Below are positions 36,672-44,683 of a stretch of DNA of 64,000 bases, piece by piece. Below the pieces are notes generated by a model, which was not told the origin of the DNA, made no database searches, and saw nothing but the letters and a program-made list of their open reading frames with translations. The DNA comes from Raoultibacter massiliensis (lineage in GTDB: Bacteria; Actinomycetota; Coriobacteriia; Coriobacteriales; Eggerthellaceae), in the NCBI RefSeq assembly GCF_900199545.1, contig NZ_LT962671.1:290732-354731 (forward strand). Reading direction: 5' to 3'. How positions within the stretch are numbered: position 1 is the first letter of the stretch; each line of letters begins with the position of its first letter. Both the position numbers and the translations under genes were made by a program.

Positions 36672-37106
36672 ATGGACGACAACAGCAGAATCGGCAAACT
36701 TGCTTCTATTCGATACAGGGGCGGCGTCAAAGGCGAGGAGCCCGCTGACGATCGTTCGAGCGGAGAGCCCCTGACCGTCATGCTCGGCGATATGAGCCTG
36801 CCGCGAGGCATCGAGGAGGCGGTGCTCGATATGCAGGTTGGCGAGCAGCGCACGATCGACATACCGTGCGAGAAGGGCTACGGGGAGCATCAGGACAAGC
36901 TTGCGAACTGGTATCCGAAGACGATGGTCGATGGTGGCTACGACCTCGCTGTGGGCGACGTGATGTTCTGGACGAACCAGGAAGACGGAAGGCGAATGCC
37001 CGTCTGGGTGACCGAAATGACCCAGGATGCGGTTAAGCTGGACTTCAACCACCCGTTCGCCGGGAAAACGCTTACCTACTGGATCGAACTCGTCGATTTG
37101 AAGTAG
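36672..37106 (+). CDS. SlyD-like FKBP-type peptidyl-prolyl isomerase
   Basis: 144 residues with the SlyD pattern: FKBP core halves around an insert-in-flap segment, and the C-terminal signature DFNHPFAGKTLTYWIELVD. Cytoplasmic. There is no His-rich metal-binding tail as in E. coli SlyD. It is encoded 34 bases after the ferredoxin of the 33777 operon, suggesting a dedicated folding or maturation helper for that enzyme (inference). Confidence 0.85.
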   Translation: MDDNSRIGKLASIRYRGGVKGEEPADDRSSGEPLTVMLGDMSLPRGIEEAVLDMQVGEQRTIDIPCEKGYGEHQDKLANWYPKTMVDGGYDLAVGDVMFWTNQEDGRRMPVWVTEMTQDAVKLDFNHPFAGKTLTYWIELVDLK

Positions 37107-37115
37107 GCGATCGAC

Positions 37116-37331
37116 GTGTGCTACCCCTGTACCCAGTGCGGTCGCTGCGGCAAGTACGACGAAGCGAGTCCGTATTACACGCCTCCTGCAAAGATACCGT
37201 GCTTCGGATGCGGTGGCGAGGTCGACCCTTCGACGGGGAGGTGTCCGACGTGCGGGAAAGCCGCTTTCGAACCCGCAGGGGCCCGTCGGGGCGAGGATGG
37301 CGAACCATCGCCGTCGCGCGGTGATCGCTGA
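37116..37331 (+). CDS. Small Cys-rich (MCYPCTxCxRCG) protein
   Basis: 71 residues from GTG 37116. Its N-terminus MCYPCTQCGRCG matches the protein at 9610. Additional pairs CFGC and CPTC make it a probable double zinc knuckle, followed by a charged tail. It is the last gene before a terminator and sits 9 bases after the SlyD-like gene, so it is co-transcribed with the 33777 operon. Function unknown. Confidence 0.65.
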   Translation: MCYPCTQCGRCGKYDEASPYYTPPAKIPCFGCGGEVDPSTGRCPTCGKAAFEPAGARRGEDGEPSPSRGDR

Positions 37332-37342
37332 CGCGGAGAAAA

Positions 37343-37375
37343 GGAAGCCGGAGCCCTGGGGCTCCGGCTTCCTTT
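37343..37375 (+). terminator. Terminator after 33777 operon
   Basis: Perfect 13-bp stem GGAAGCCGGAGCC (37343-37355) and GGCTCCGGCTTCC (37360-37372) with a 4-base loop, then TTTA. Confidence 0.8.
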
Positions 37376-37547
37376 ATGGGAGCGGAGATTGGGTGCGGCT
37401 TGGCCGGAAGTAGCCTATTTATCGAAATGAACTCGCCGCGGCTCCCGTTCTGCGATACAATCCACAAGGAGCAACAGGGGATTGCGATGGAAAGCGGTGT
37501 GGCTTTCGCGCAAGCCATGCGAGATACGTAAAGACGAGGAGCTATCG

Positions 37548-38846
37548 ATGAAGGTAACCGAAAAGAAACTGGACGACGGCAGGATTCAGCTTGAAGCCGT
37601 TGCGACGCCGGAAGAGGTCGATCAGGCGCTGAATGCCGCAGCATACGGCTTCGCTCAGCAGATGAACCTGCATCCCGTGCAGGGAAAGACCATCGAGCAG
37701 ATTGTGGAAGACCAGCTCGGCATCAAGGATCTCGCATCGATCGTGGAGCCTCAGACGACCGAGATGCTCGTGCCGTTCGCCATCGACAAGAAGAACATCA
37801 TCCCCTCGTATCCTCCGAAAGCCACGGCGAAAAGCCCCCTCAAGCGCGGACAGAGCTTCACGTTCAGCCTGACGGTTTCTCCCCGTCCCGACTACGAGCT
37901 CAGCTCGTACGACCCCGTTTCGATCACGGTTGCGCCGTTCGAGATCGATCCTGCCGAAGTGGAAAACGAGATCGCGCGCATGGCCGATCAGTTCGCAGAA
38001 TTCGTGACCGATGATCCCCATCCCGTTCAGTCGGGCGATCACTGCATGCTCGCCATCGAGGCCACCAAGGACGGCGAACCCATGCAGGGCCTGACGACCG
38101 ACGGCCGCACCTACACCGCAGGAGCGGGACTCATGCCCGACGGGTTCGACGAGAACGTCATCGGCATGGACGTAGGGGAGACCAAATCGTTTACGTTCAC
38201 GGGCCCCGGTCTCGACGACAAGGGCAACCAGATCGATGAAACCATCGAATGCACCGTGACGGTGAAGGAGATACAGAAGCGCGTGATCCCCGCCATCACC
38301 GACGAATGGGTCAAGAAGAACATGCCGCTGTACCGCGATGCCGACGCGCTTCGGGGGAGCATCAAGGACCGCATCGAAAAAGGCCGCATGAACGAATACG
38401 AGAACTACAAGCGCCAGGTTGCGGCATCCGAGCTCGCAAAGCGTTTCTCAGGCCGCATCGCCGACGAGGTGTACGAGGCCATGCAGCAGACGATGCTCAT
38501 GAACATGCGCTCCGAACTCCAGCAGCAGGGCATGACCTTCGAGCAGTTCGTCGAGCAGAACGGCGGCGAACAGCAGTTTAACATGATGCTCATGATGCAG
38601 ATCCGCGAAACGCTCGTTCAGGGCTACGCTCTCGACGCGCTGTTCCGCCACGAAGGCCTCGTTGTGACCGACGAGGATCTCGAAGACGCCTGCAGGCTCA
38701 TGAACCCGCAGAATCCCCAGATGGCCCGTCAGCAGATGGAGTCGTCGGGCCGCGGATTCGCGCTGCGCGAGATCGCCGAGCGCATGAAGGCCAACAAGTG
38801 GCTGCTCGATCACGCCGAGGTGACGATCGCCGAGCCGCAGAAGTAG
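37548..38846 (+). CDS. Trigger-factor-family chaperone, atypical N-terminus
   Basis: 432 residues from ATG 37548 (MKVTEKKLDDG). Domain order matches trigger factor: N-terminal domain (1-120), FKBP domain (about 155-250: GDHCMLAIEA ... GMDVGETKSFTF) and helical C-terminal arms (ITDEWVKKNMPLY onward). The ribosome-docking signature expected in the N-domain (GFRxGK) is not recognisable; the equivalent stretch reads LHPVQGKTIEQIV. The usual neighbours clpP and clpX are absent. It may be a secondary, substrate-dedicated chaperone beside the molybdoenzyme genes rather than the housekeeping Tig. Confidence 0.75.
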   Translation: MKVTEKKLDDGRIQLEAVATPEEVDQALNAAAYGFAQQMNLHPVQGKTIEQIVEDQLGIKDLASIVEPQTTEMLVPFAIDKKNIIPSYPPKATAKSPLKRGQSFTFSLTVSPRPDYELSSYDPVSITVAPFEIDPAEVENEIARMADQFAEFVTDDPHPVQSGDHCMLAIEATKDGEPMQGLTTDGRTYTAGAGLMPDGFDENVIGMDVGETKSFTFTGPGLDDKGNQIDETIECTVTVKEIQKRVIPAITDEWVKKNMPLYRDADALRGSIKDRIEKGRMNEYENYKRQVAASELAKRFSGRIADEVYEAMQQTMLMNMRSELQQQGMTFEQFVEQNGGEQQFNMMLMMQIRETLVQGYALDALFRHEGLVVTDEDLEDACRLMNPQNPQMARQQMESSGRGFALREIAERMKANKWLLDHAEVTIAEPQK

Positions 38847-38902
38847 ATTCTCGGGACCAGAAGACGGCCGTCTGTGCGGCGAGCCGTGTCGCAGCGCTTT
38901 TC

Positions 38903-38940
38903 AAGGCCGACGGGAGAAAAACCCGTCGGCCTTTGCTTTT
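38903..38940 (+). terminator. Terminator after trigger-factor-like gene
   Basis: 12-bp perfect stem AAGGCCGACGGG (38903-38914) and CCCGTCGGCCTT (38922-38933), 7-base A-rich loop, then TGCTTTT. Confidence 0.85.
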
Positions 38941-38966
38941 GCGCGCCCAGCCCGTGTTTGCGGTTG

Positions 38967-39608
38967 CTACCGAAGCACGCAGCTCGTGTAAGCGATGGTT
39001 CCTTTGCCGTGATAGTAGGGGATATTGGCGGACTCGCATACTTCGGAAACGACGAGCCCCGCCGCTTCGACGGAAACGAAGGCTTTGTCGGGGAACCTGC
39101 AGGCGGCATCGGGGTAGGTGCATGACGGGCACACCGTGCAGCCGCCTGCCGCGAGGAAGAGAAGCGCGCCTTCTTCCCGTTTTCGACCGTCTGCCGATCC
39201 GAAAGCAGCGTCTTTCTCCAAGGGAGCGCCCAGGATGTCGCAGGCGTTTCGGGCGAACTGCGCAAACCTTCTTTTGTGGAGCGCTTCTGCCTCCTGCATG
39301 CCTTCGATGTCGAATTCGTCTTCAAGCGTTGCGACCGTTTGGACGACGAGAGCGGTTTCCTTCGAGGCGATTGCTTCAGCGAACGCATCGAGGCTTCCGC
39401 ATGCGGGCGGGCACACCCAGCTTCTGTCGTAGGCGCGGCAGCGATCGGCGGCGCACATGTCGCGGACTTCGGGTTTGACAGACAGGCGCGAGGCGGCTGT
39501 CGCTCCCACCGCTTCGAACCCCGCTTCGCGTGCCAGTTCCATGAGCGCATCCGAGGATTCGGTTTCGCTGTTTTCGAGAAAAGGTTCTCTGTTTTCGATG
39601 CCGTCCAT
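38967..39608 (-). CDS. DUF2284-like Cys-rich metal-binding protein
   Basis: 213 residues from the ATG at 39608 (MDGIENREP), with AGGAGA upstream; an earlier in-frame start at 39653 lacks such a site. The Cys pattern CAADRCRAYDRSWVCPPACG plus GGCTVCPSCTYPDAAC fits the DUF2284 'predicted metal-binding' family, probably with Fe-S clusters. The family is common near corrinoid methyltransferase genes in anaerobes, and here it diverges from the corrinoid protein gene at 39852. Its role is unproven. Confidence 0.8.
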   Translation of the reverse strand: MDGIENREPFLENSETESSDALMELAREAGFEAVGATAASRLSVKPEVRDMCAADRCRAYDRSWVCPPACGSLDAFAEAIASKETALVVQTVATLEDEFDIEGMQEAEALHKRRFAQFARNACDILGAPLEKDAAFGSADGRKREEGALLFLAAGGCTVCPSCTYPDAACRFPDKAFVSVEAAGLVVSEVCESANIPYYHGKGTIAYTSCVLR

Positions 39609-39851
39609 GCATTCTCCTGCCGCTGTTTTTTCGGGTTGCGAGCATATTAGCACCGAAGTCTTAGGAGCGCATTCGGCGTCGGATTCGATTCTCCAAGATC
39701 AGCCTTCACGCCTCATGTTTCCTACGGCTCCGCTTCCTAAACTGCTCGTAGTGTTTGAACGGTGCGCGGCGTGCAGATCGCGTATACCCGCTTGCGTGGG
39801 AGTGCTTCTGCGTGCCGTGCGAAAGCGCAATTCGAGTTGTAAGGAGAATCG

Positions 39852-40490
39852 ATGTCTATCTACGACGATATTTCAAGCGCGGTGCAGCGCGGCAAGAAAA
39901 AAGAGGTCAAGCCCCTCGTGCAGCAGGCGCTTGACGAAGGTTGCGATCCGATCAGGATTCTGAACGAGGGCATGGTTCCCGCTATGACCATCATCGGCGA
40001 CAAGTTCTCCGCCGGCGAGGTGTTCGTGCCGGAAATGCTCGTGGCTGCACGTGCCATGGCTGCGGGCACCGAGATCCTGAAGCCGTTTCTGGCTGCTGAA
40101 GGCGCGGAGCCCGTGGGCAAGGCCGTCATCGGCACCGTCAAAGGGGACATGCACGATATCGGCAAGAACCTTGTGCGCATGATGATTGAATCCAAAGGCT
40201 TCGAGATCACCGATCTGGGTGTGGATGTGGCTCCCGAGCAGTTCGTGAGCTTCTTGCAGGAACACGACGATATCGACATCGTGTGCTGCTCGGCGCTGTT
40301 GACGACCACCATGCCCGAAATCGCCACCACCATCAAGGCGATCGAGGAGGCGGGCCTGCGCGATTCGGTGAAGATCATGGTTGGCGGCGCACCGGTTACT
40401 CAGGCATTCGCCGACGAAGTGGGGGCCGATGCCTACACCGCCGATGCCGGCGCCGCCGCTGCAAAGGCCGTCGAGCTCGTACAGAAATAA
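39852..40490 (+). CDS. Corrinoid (methylcobalamin-carrier) protein
   Basis: 212 residues of the MtaC/MtbC/CmuA-like carrier family. It has an N-terminal helical cap (about 1-85) and a Rossmann B12-binding domain with the base-off signature D99-x-H101-x2-G104 (GDMHDIGKNL); His101 is the lower cobalt ligand. A further conserved element is GVDVAPEQFV. AAGGAGA precedes ATG 39852. It shuttles the methyl group between the methyltransferases encoded downstream. Confidence 0.95.
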   Translation: MSIYDDISSAVQRGKKKEVKPLVQQALDEGCDPIRILNEGMVPAMTIIGDKFSAGEVFVPEMLVAARAMAAGTEILKPFLAAEGAEPVGKAVIGTVKGDMHDIGKNLVRMMIESKGFEITDLGVDVAPEQFVSFLQEHDDIDIVCCSALLTTTMPEIATTIKAIEEAGLRDSVKIMVGGAPVTQAFADEVGADAYTADAGAAAAKAVELVQK

Positions 40491-40499
40491 AGTCAGCCC

Positions 40500-40527
40500 C
40501 GGCACCGGTTTTCAGCCGGTGCCGTTT
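40500..40527 (+). terminator. Hairpin between corrinoid protein and methyltransferase genes
   Basis: CGGCACCGG (40500-40508) pairs with CCGGTGCCG (40516-40524), 7-base loop, then TTT. Probably an attenuator that leaves the carrier protein more abundant than the downstream enzymes. Confidence 0.6.
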
Positions 40528-40571
40528 GCATGCGCATCGCTTTGAAATCAAAACAAGAAAGGCACTTGACT

Positions 40572-41573
40572 ATGGATATGCAGAAATGGGTCGCTGACCT
40601 CATTGCCGCAGAGAAGAAGAAGCCCCTGCCGGTTGTGTCGTTTCCGGCCATTCAGGTGATGGGGATTTCGGTTAAAGATCTTATCGAGGATGCGGGATTG
40701 CAGGCCGAGGCCATGAAGATCGTGGCCGACCGCCTCGATACCTCGGCGAGCGTGTCGTTTATGGACCTGTCGGTTGAGGCCGAGGCGTTCGGCTCCGAGA
40801 TACGCGTTTCGGACGAAGAGGTGCCCACGGTGGTCGGCTCCATCGTGGACGAGGATTCCGATCCCGACGACCTCGTGGTGCCTGAGGTGGGCGCGGGCCG
40901 CACGGGCCTCTACGTCGAGGCCATCCGCCGCGTCGTGCCGCTCATCGATGACCGCCCGGTGCTCGCTGGCGTTATCGGCCCCTTCTCTTTGGCCGGTCGC
41001 CTCATGGACGTGAACGAGATCATGCCCCTGTGCTACGAGGAGCCCGAACTCGTGTCCGCTGTGCTCGATAAGACCACTGATTTCATTATCGCCTACACCA
41101 AAGCGTTCAAAGAGGCGGGCGCTGACGGCGTTGTCGTGGCAGAGCCCATGGCTGGGCTTCTTTCCCCGGATCTTATGGGCGAATTCTCCACCCCTTACGT
41201 GCGCCGCATCGTTGACGAAGTGCAAGATGAGGCGTTCGCTGTGGTCTACCACAACTGCGGAGCATCCGTCGTGAAGGCCCATGAACAGGTTTTTGCAACC
41301 GGAGCGGCCGCGTATCATTTCGGCAACGCCATCGACATGGCGGATATCATGCCGCTCGTTCCGGCCGACTGCGTGGCCATGGGCAACATCGATCCGGCCG
41401 GGGAGATCAAGAACGGTACCCCCGAAAGCGTGCGGGCGGCGACGACGGCCCTTATGGAGTCGTGCGCATCGTATCCCAACTTCGTGCCTTCGACTGGCTG
41501 CGACGTTCCGCCGATGGCCCCCTGGGAGAACATCGAAGCTTTCTTTGACGCGGTCGACTCGTTTTACAAATAA
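40572..41573 (+). CDS. MtaA/UroD-family cobalamin methyltransferase
   Basis: 333 residues from ATG 40572 (MDMQKWVADL), with AGAAAGG upstream. UroD-like TIM barrel of the MtaA/MtbA branch with an intact zinc-ligand set: H227-x-C229 (YHNCG) and C310 (STGCD). In methanogens such proteins move methyl from the corrinoid protein to a thiol. In this actinobacterium it could be the second-step (methyl-accepting) enzyme of a demethylase system, but the acceptor is not evident. It follows the corrinoid gene in the same run. Confidence 0.88.
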   Translation: MDMQKWVADLIAAEKKKPLPVVSFPAIQVMGISVKDLIEDAGLQAEAMKIVADRLDTSASVSFMDLSVEAEAFGSEIRVSDEEVPTVVGSIVDEDSDPDDLVVPEVGAGRTGLYVEAIRRVVPLIDDRPVLAGVIGPFSLAGRLMDVNEIMPLCYEEPELVSAVLDKTTDFIIAYTKAFKEAGADGVVVAEPMAGLLSPDLMGEFSTPYVRRIVDEVQDEAFAVVYHNCGASVVKAHEQVFATGAAAYHFGNAIDMADIMPLVPADCVAMGNIDPAGEIKNGTPESVRAATTALMESCASYPNFVPSTGCDVPPMAPWENIEAFFDAVDSFYK

Positions 41574-41605
41574 TTATCGGAGCAGGGTGGAAAGGAACGA
41601 TATCG

Positions 41606-42595
41606 ATGGAGATGACTCCGAGAGAGAACATGATGGCCATTTTCGCAGGGGAGCAGCCGGCGTATTACAACGACTTCCAAAGCGCCGTCAAGATCATACT
41701 CGATCCGGTTTGGATGAGCGATTCGGTGCCCGAGGACGGCCTCGAGCACAAGGATTCGTGGGGTACGGTATGCATTCGGGCGATCGGCTCGCCGGGCAAG
41801 CATCCCCACGTGACGCTCGAGAACGCGGTAGTCAAAGACATCGAGGAATGGAAAAGCCAGCTTGTCATTCCGTCGTACAAGGACCTTGACTGGAGCAAGG
41901 CCGAAGAGCAGGCTGCAGCGGTCGATCGCAGCCAGTACTTCGTCGAGTACTTCTGCGCACAGGGTCTGTTCGAGCGATCCCATTTCCTCATGGGAATGGA
42001 GGATGCGTTTTGCGCGTATCTCGAAGAGCCCGAGGCGATGATGGAGATGCTCGAGGCGATTGCCGAGTACAAGAAGGCCGTGATCAAGGAAGCGGCCTTC
42101 CACCTGCATCCCGATGTCATTTTCTTTCAGGATGACTGGGGCAGCAAGCAGAATCTGTTCTTGCCGCCTGACACCTGGCGCGAGATGATCAAGCCGCTTC
42201 AGGCCGACATCGCCAAAACGATTCACGAGTGCGGCATGTTGTACGTGCATCATGCCGACTGCATTTGCGAACCCATCGTCGAGGACATGGTGGAAATAGG
42301 AATCGATATCTGGCAGGGCGTCATTCCCCAAAACGGCATCGTGTCCATTCAGGAGCGCACGGGCGGCAAGCTGGCGATGATAGGGGGCATCGACGGTCCT
42401 GCCATCGATGATGAAAGCACCCCTGACGAGGCGATAATCAACGAGGTGCGCCGTTGCGTGGATACGTACTGTCCTGCCGGCAGGTTCTTCCCCGGCGCGC
42501 CCGCACCGCTTTTGCGCAAGCGAAACAGCGATGTTCTGAACGCCGAGCTTGATTCGTACGGTCGCGAGTGGGCCGAAAAACATCCAATCGCATAA
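41606..42595 (+). CDS. UroD-family corrinoid methyltransferase (O-demethylase type)
   Basis: 329 residues, a TIM-barrel methyltransferase distantly related to UroD and of the kind found in corrinoid demethylation operons. A metal-site-like motif H215-H216-A-D-C219 is visible, with FFQDDWGSKQN (about 173-183) in the barrel. ATG 41606 follows AAGGAACG. Paralogous to the protein at 46498, which lacks the Cys. Likely the substrate-specific first methyltransferase that moves a methyl from a methoxylated compound to the corrinoid protein; substrate unknown. Confidence 0.82.
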   Translation: MEMTPRENMMAIFAGEQPAYYNDFQSAVKIILDPVWMSDSVPEDGLEHKDSWGTVCIRAIGSPGKHPHVTLENAVVKDIEEWKSQLVIPSYKDLDWSKAEEQAAAVDRSQYFVEYFCAQGLFERSHFLMGMEDAFCAYLEEPEAMMEMLEAIAEYKKAVIKEAAFHLHPDVIFFQDDWGSKQNLFLPPDTWREMIKPLQADIAKTIHECGMLYVHHADCICEPIVEDMVEIGIDIWQGVIPQNGIVSIQERTGGKLAMIGGIDGPAIDDESTPDEAIINEVRRCVDTYCPAGRFFPGAPAPLLRKRNSDVLNAELDSYGREWAEKHPIA

Positions 42596-42599
42596 GCAG

Positions 42600-42621
42600 A
42601 AGGCCCGCTTCGGCGGGCCTT
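42600..42621 (+). terminator. Hairpin between methyltransferase and reductase genes
   Basis: AAGGCCCGC (42600-42608) and GCGGGCCTT (42613-42621) around a TTCG tetraloop. A strong stem without a T-run, 20 bases before the next start. Confidence 0.6.
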
Positions 42622-42640
42622 CGTCTAGGAGGAGGTCGCC

Positions 42641-44629
42641 ATGCAGTATCGTAGCCTGTTCGAGCCGGTTCGCATTGCGGGAATCGAGCTGCCGAATCGT
42701 TTCGCCATGTGCGCCATGGGCCCTATGGGCTTGGGCGATGCGGAGGGCGGTTTCACGCAGCGGGGAATCGATTATTACGTAGAGCGAGCGAAGGGCGGTA
42801 CGGGCCTTATCATCACGGGCGTAACGCATGCCGCCAACAACATCGAGGTGCACGAGTACCCCTCAACGCCCTCGGCAACCATCAATCCGCCTCACTTCAT
42901 CAGGACGGCGCGCGAGATGACCGAACGCATTCACGCGTACGGTTCGAGTATCTTTCTGCAGCTTTCAGCAGGTTTCGGACGGGTTTTCGCCGAAATGGCG
43001 CCAGGGGAACTGCCCGTATCGGCTTCCCCCATCCAAAATCGCTGGATCGACGTTGATTGCCGCCCCCTTACGGTGGATGAGATACGCGATATCGTGCGGC
43101 AGTGCGGTCAGGCGGCGGGCATTGCCAAAGACGCCGGTTTCGACGGCGTGCAGATACACGCGGTGCATGAAGGGTATCTGCTCGATCAGTTCGCCATATC
43201 GTTTTTCAACCAGCGCACCGACGAGTACGGCGGATCGCTTGCGAACCGCTTGCGCTTCGCGGCCGAGGTGTGCGCGGAGATCAAGCGCGTATGCGGGGAT
43301 GATTTTCCCGTTACGCTGCGGTTTTCGCCGAAAAGCTTCATCAAGGATTGGCGCGAGGGCGCTCTGCCGGGCGAAGAATTCGAAGAGAAGGGGCGCGACG
43401 TTGCCGAGGGCGTGGAAGCGGCGCGGCTTTTGGAGCGCTACGGCTACGATGCGCTCGATGTCGATGTGGGTTGCTATGATGCCTGGTGGTGGAACCATCC
43501 GCCGATGTATCAGGAGAAGGGGCTCTACCGCGCATACGCGAAAATGGTGAAGGAGGCGGTGGGCATTCCGGTCATATGCGCGGGCCGCATGGATGATCCG
43601 GATATGGCGCAGGCGGCGGTAGCCGATGGCACGTGCGACATCATCGGTCTGGCGCGCCCTCTTTTGGCCGACCCCCATTACGTGAACAAGCTGCGCGCCG
43701 ATGACGTGGCGGGCATTCGCCCCTGTCTTTCGTGTCACGAGGGCTGCCTGGGGCGCATGATTCGTTACAAGAACATCTCGTGCGCGGTCAATCCCGCTTG
43801 CGCCCGCGAGCGCTACGCGCAGCTTACGCCGGCGCTCGAGAAGAAGCGGATCGTGGTTGTGGGAGGCGGTCCTGCGGGCATGGAGGTCGCGCGGGTGTGC
43901 AAAACGCGCGGCCACGAAACGGTGCTCTTCGAAGCCCGTGATTGCTTGGGCGGCAATCTCGTATGCGGCGGCGCTCCCGATTTCAAGGAGGACGACCGCG
44001 CCCTTGTTGCCTGGTACGTCGAACAATTGGAGCGTCTGGGCGTTGACGTGCGGCTCAATGCTCCGATGACGGCCGAGGCGCTCGAACGCGAAGCATGCGA
44101 CCATATCGTCATCGCTACGGGCGCCCTGCCGAAGATGTTCCCTCTCGGCGATTCCGAATTCGTGTTCGGGGCCGAGGAGGTGCTGATGGGAAGAGCGGAT
44201 CCTGGCGAGGCCGTGGCGGTGATCGGCGGCGGTTTGGTTGGCTGCGAACTTGCGCTGTGGCTCGCGCGGCAAGGGCGGCGCGTGTCGATCGTGGAGGCGC
44301 TCGACGACATCCTCAAGCTCAACGGCCCGCTGTGCCCAAGCAACTTCGAGATGCTGCGCCTGCTGCTTGTTCAGCAGGGGGTGGATATCGTTACCGGCGC
44401 ATCGGCGACTTCGTTTGCGGCGGGCGAGCTTATGGTGGAGACCGCCGAGGGCAGCATGGCGATTCCCGCAACGGGCGTTGTCGAATGCGTCGGCTATGTT
44501 GAAAACGATGCGCTGTACGAAGCGTGCCGATACGGAAAGCATCCCGTACACAAAATAGGCGATGCCCGCACGGTGGCCAACATCATGAACGCCATTTGGG
44601 ACGCCTACGAATTGGGAAGCTCCCTGTAG
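42641..44629 (+). CDS. NADH:flavin oxidoreductase / 2,4-dienoyl-CoA reductase-like (OYE + FAD/NAD domains)
   Basis: 662 residues, the FadH/BaiCD/BaiH architecture. An FMN-binding Old Yellow Enzyme barrel (1-340) is followed by a [4Fe-4S] motif C-x2-C-x3-C-x11-C at about residues 364-383 (CLSCHEGCLG), an FAD-binding GGGPAGME (about 407) and an NAD(P)-binding GGGLVGCE (about 529). Cytoplasmic. GGAGG precedes ATG 42641. Such enzymes reduce activated C=C bonds or aromatic-derived enones. Its place inside a demethylase operon suggests it acts on the demethylated product or helps with electron supply (inference). Confidence 0.92.
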   Translation: MQYRSLFEPVRIAGIELPNRFAMCAMGPMGLGDAEGGFTQRGIDYYVERAKGGTGLIITGVTHAANNIEVHEYPSTPSATINPPHFIRTAREMTERIHAYGSSIFLQLSAGFGRVFAEMAPGELPVSASPIQNRWIDVDCRPLTVDEIRDIVRQCGQAAGIAKDAGFDGVQIHAVHEGYLLDQFAISFFNQRTDEYGGSLANRLRFAAEVCAEIKRVCGDDFPVTLRFSPKSFIKDWREGALPGEEFEEKGRDVAEGVEAARLLERYGYDALDVDVGCYDAWWWNHPPMYQEKGLYRAYAKMVKEAVGIPVICAGRMDDPDMAQAAVADGTCDIIGLARPLLADPHYVNKLRADDVAGIRPCLSCHEGCLGRMIRYKNISCAVNPACARERYAQLTPALEKKRIVVVGGGPAGMEVARVCKTRGHETVLFEARDCLGGNLVCGGAPDFKEDDRALVAWYVEQLERLGVDVRLNAPMTAEALEREACDHIVIATGALPKMFPLGDSEFVFGAEEVLMGRADPGEAVAVIGGGLVGCELALWLARQGRRVSIVEALDDILKLNGPLCPSNFEMLRLLLVQQGVDIVTGASATSFAAGELMVETAEGSMAIPATGVVECVGYVENDALYEACRYGKHPVHKIGDARTVANIMNAIWDAYELGSSL

Positions 44630-44641
44630 CATCTCCTTGCG

Positions 44642-44674
44642 CCCAGGCGCCTCGCGGGCGGGCGTCTGGGCGTG
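44642..44674. terminator. Terminator hairpin between convergent genes
   Basis: The CGCCCAGGCGC arm near 44640-44650 pairs with GCGTCTGGGCG near 44662-44673 (one G-T pair). It lies between the plus-strand reductase and the minus-strand reactivator, so it can serve both. Confidence 0.6.
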
Positions 44675-44683
44675 ATGGCCGGT

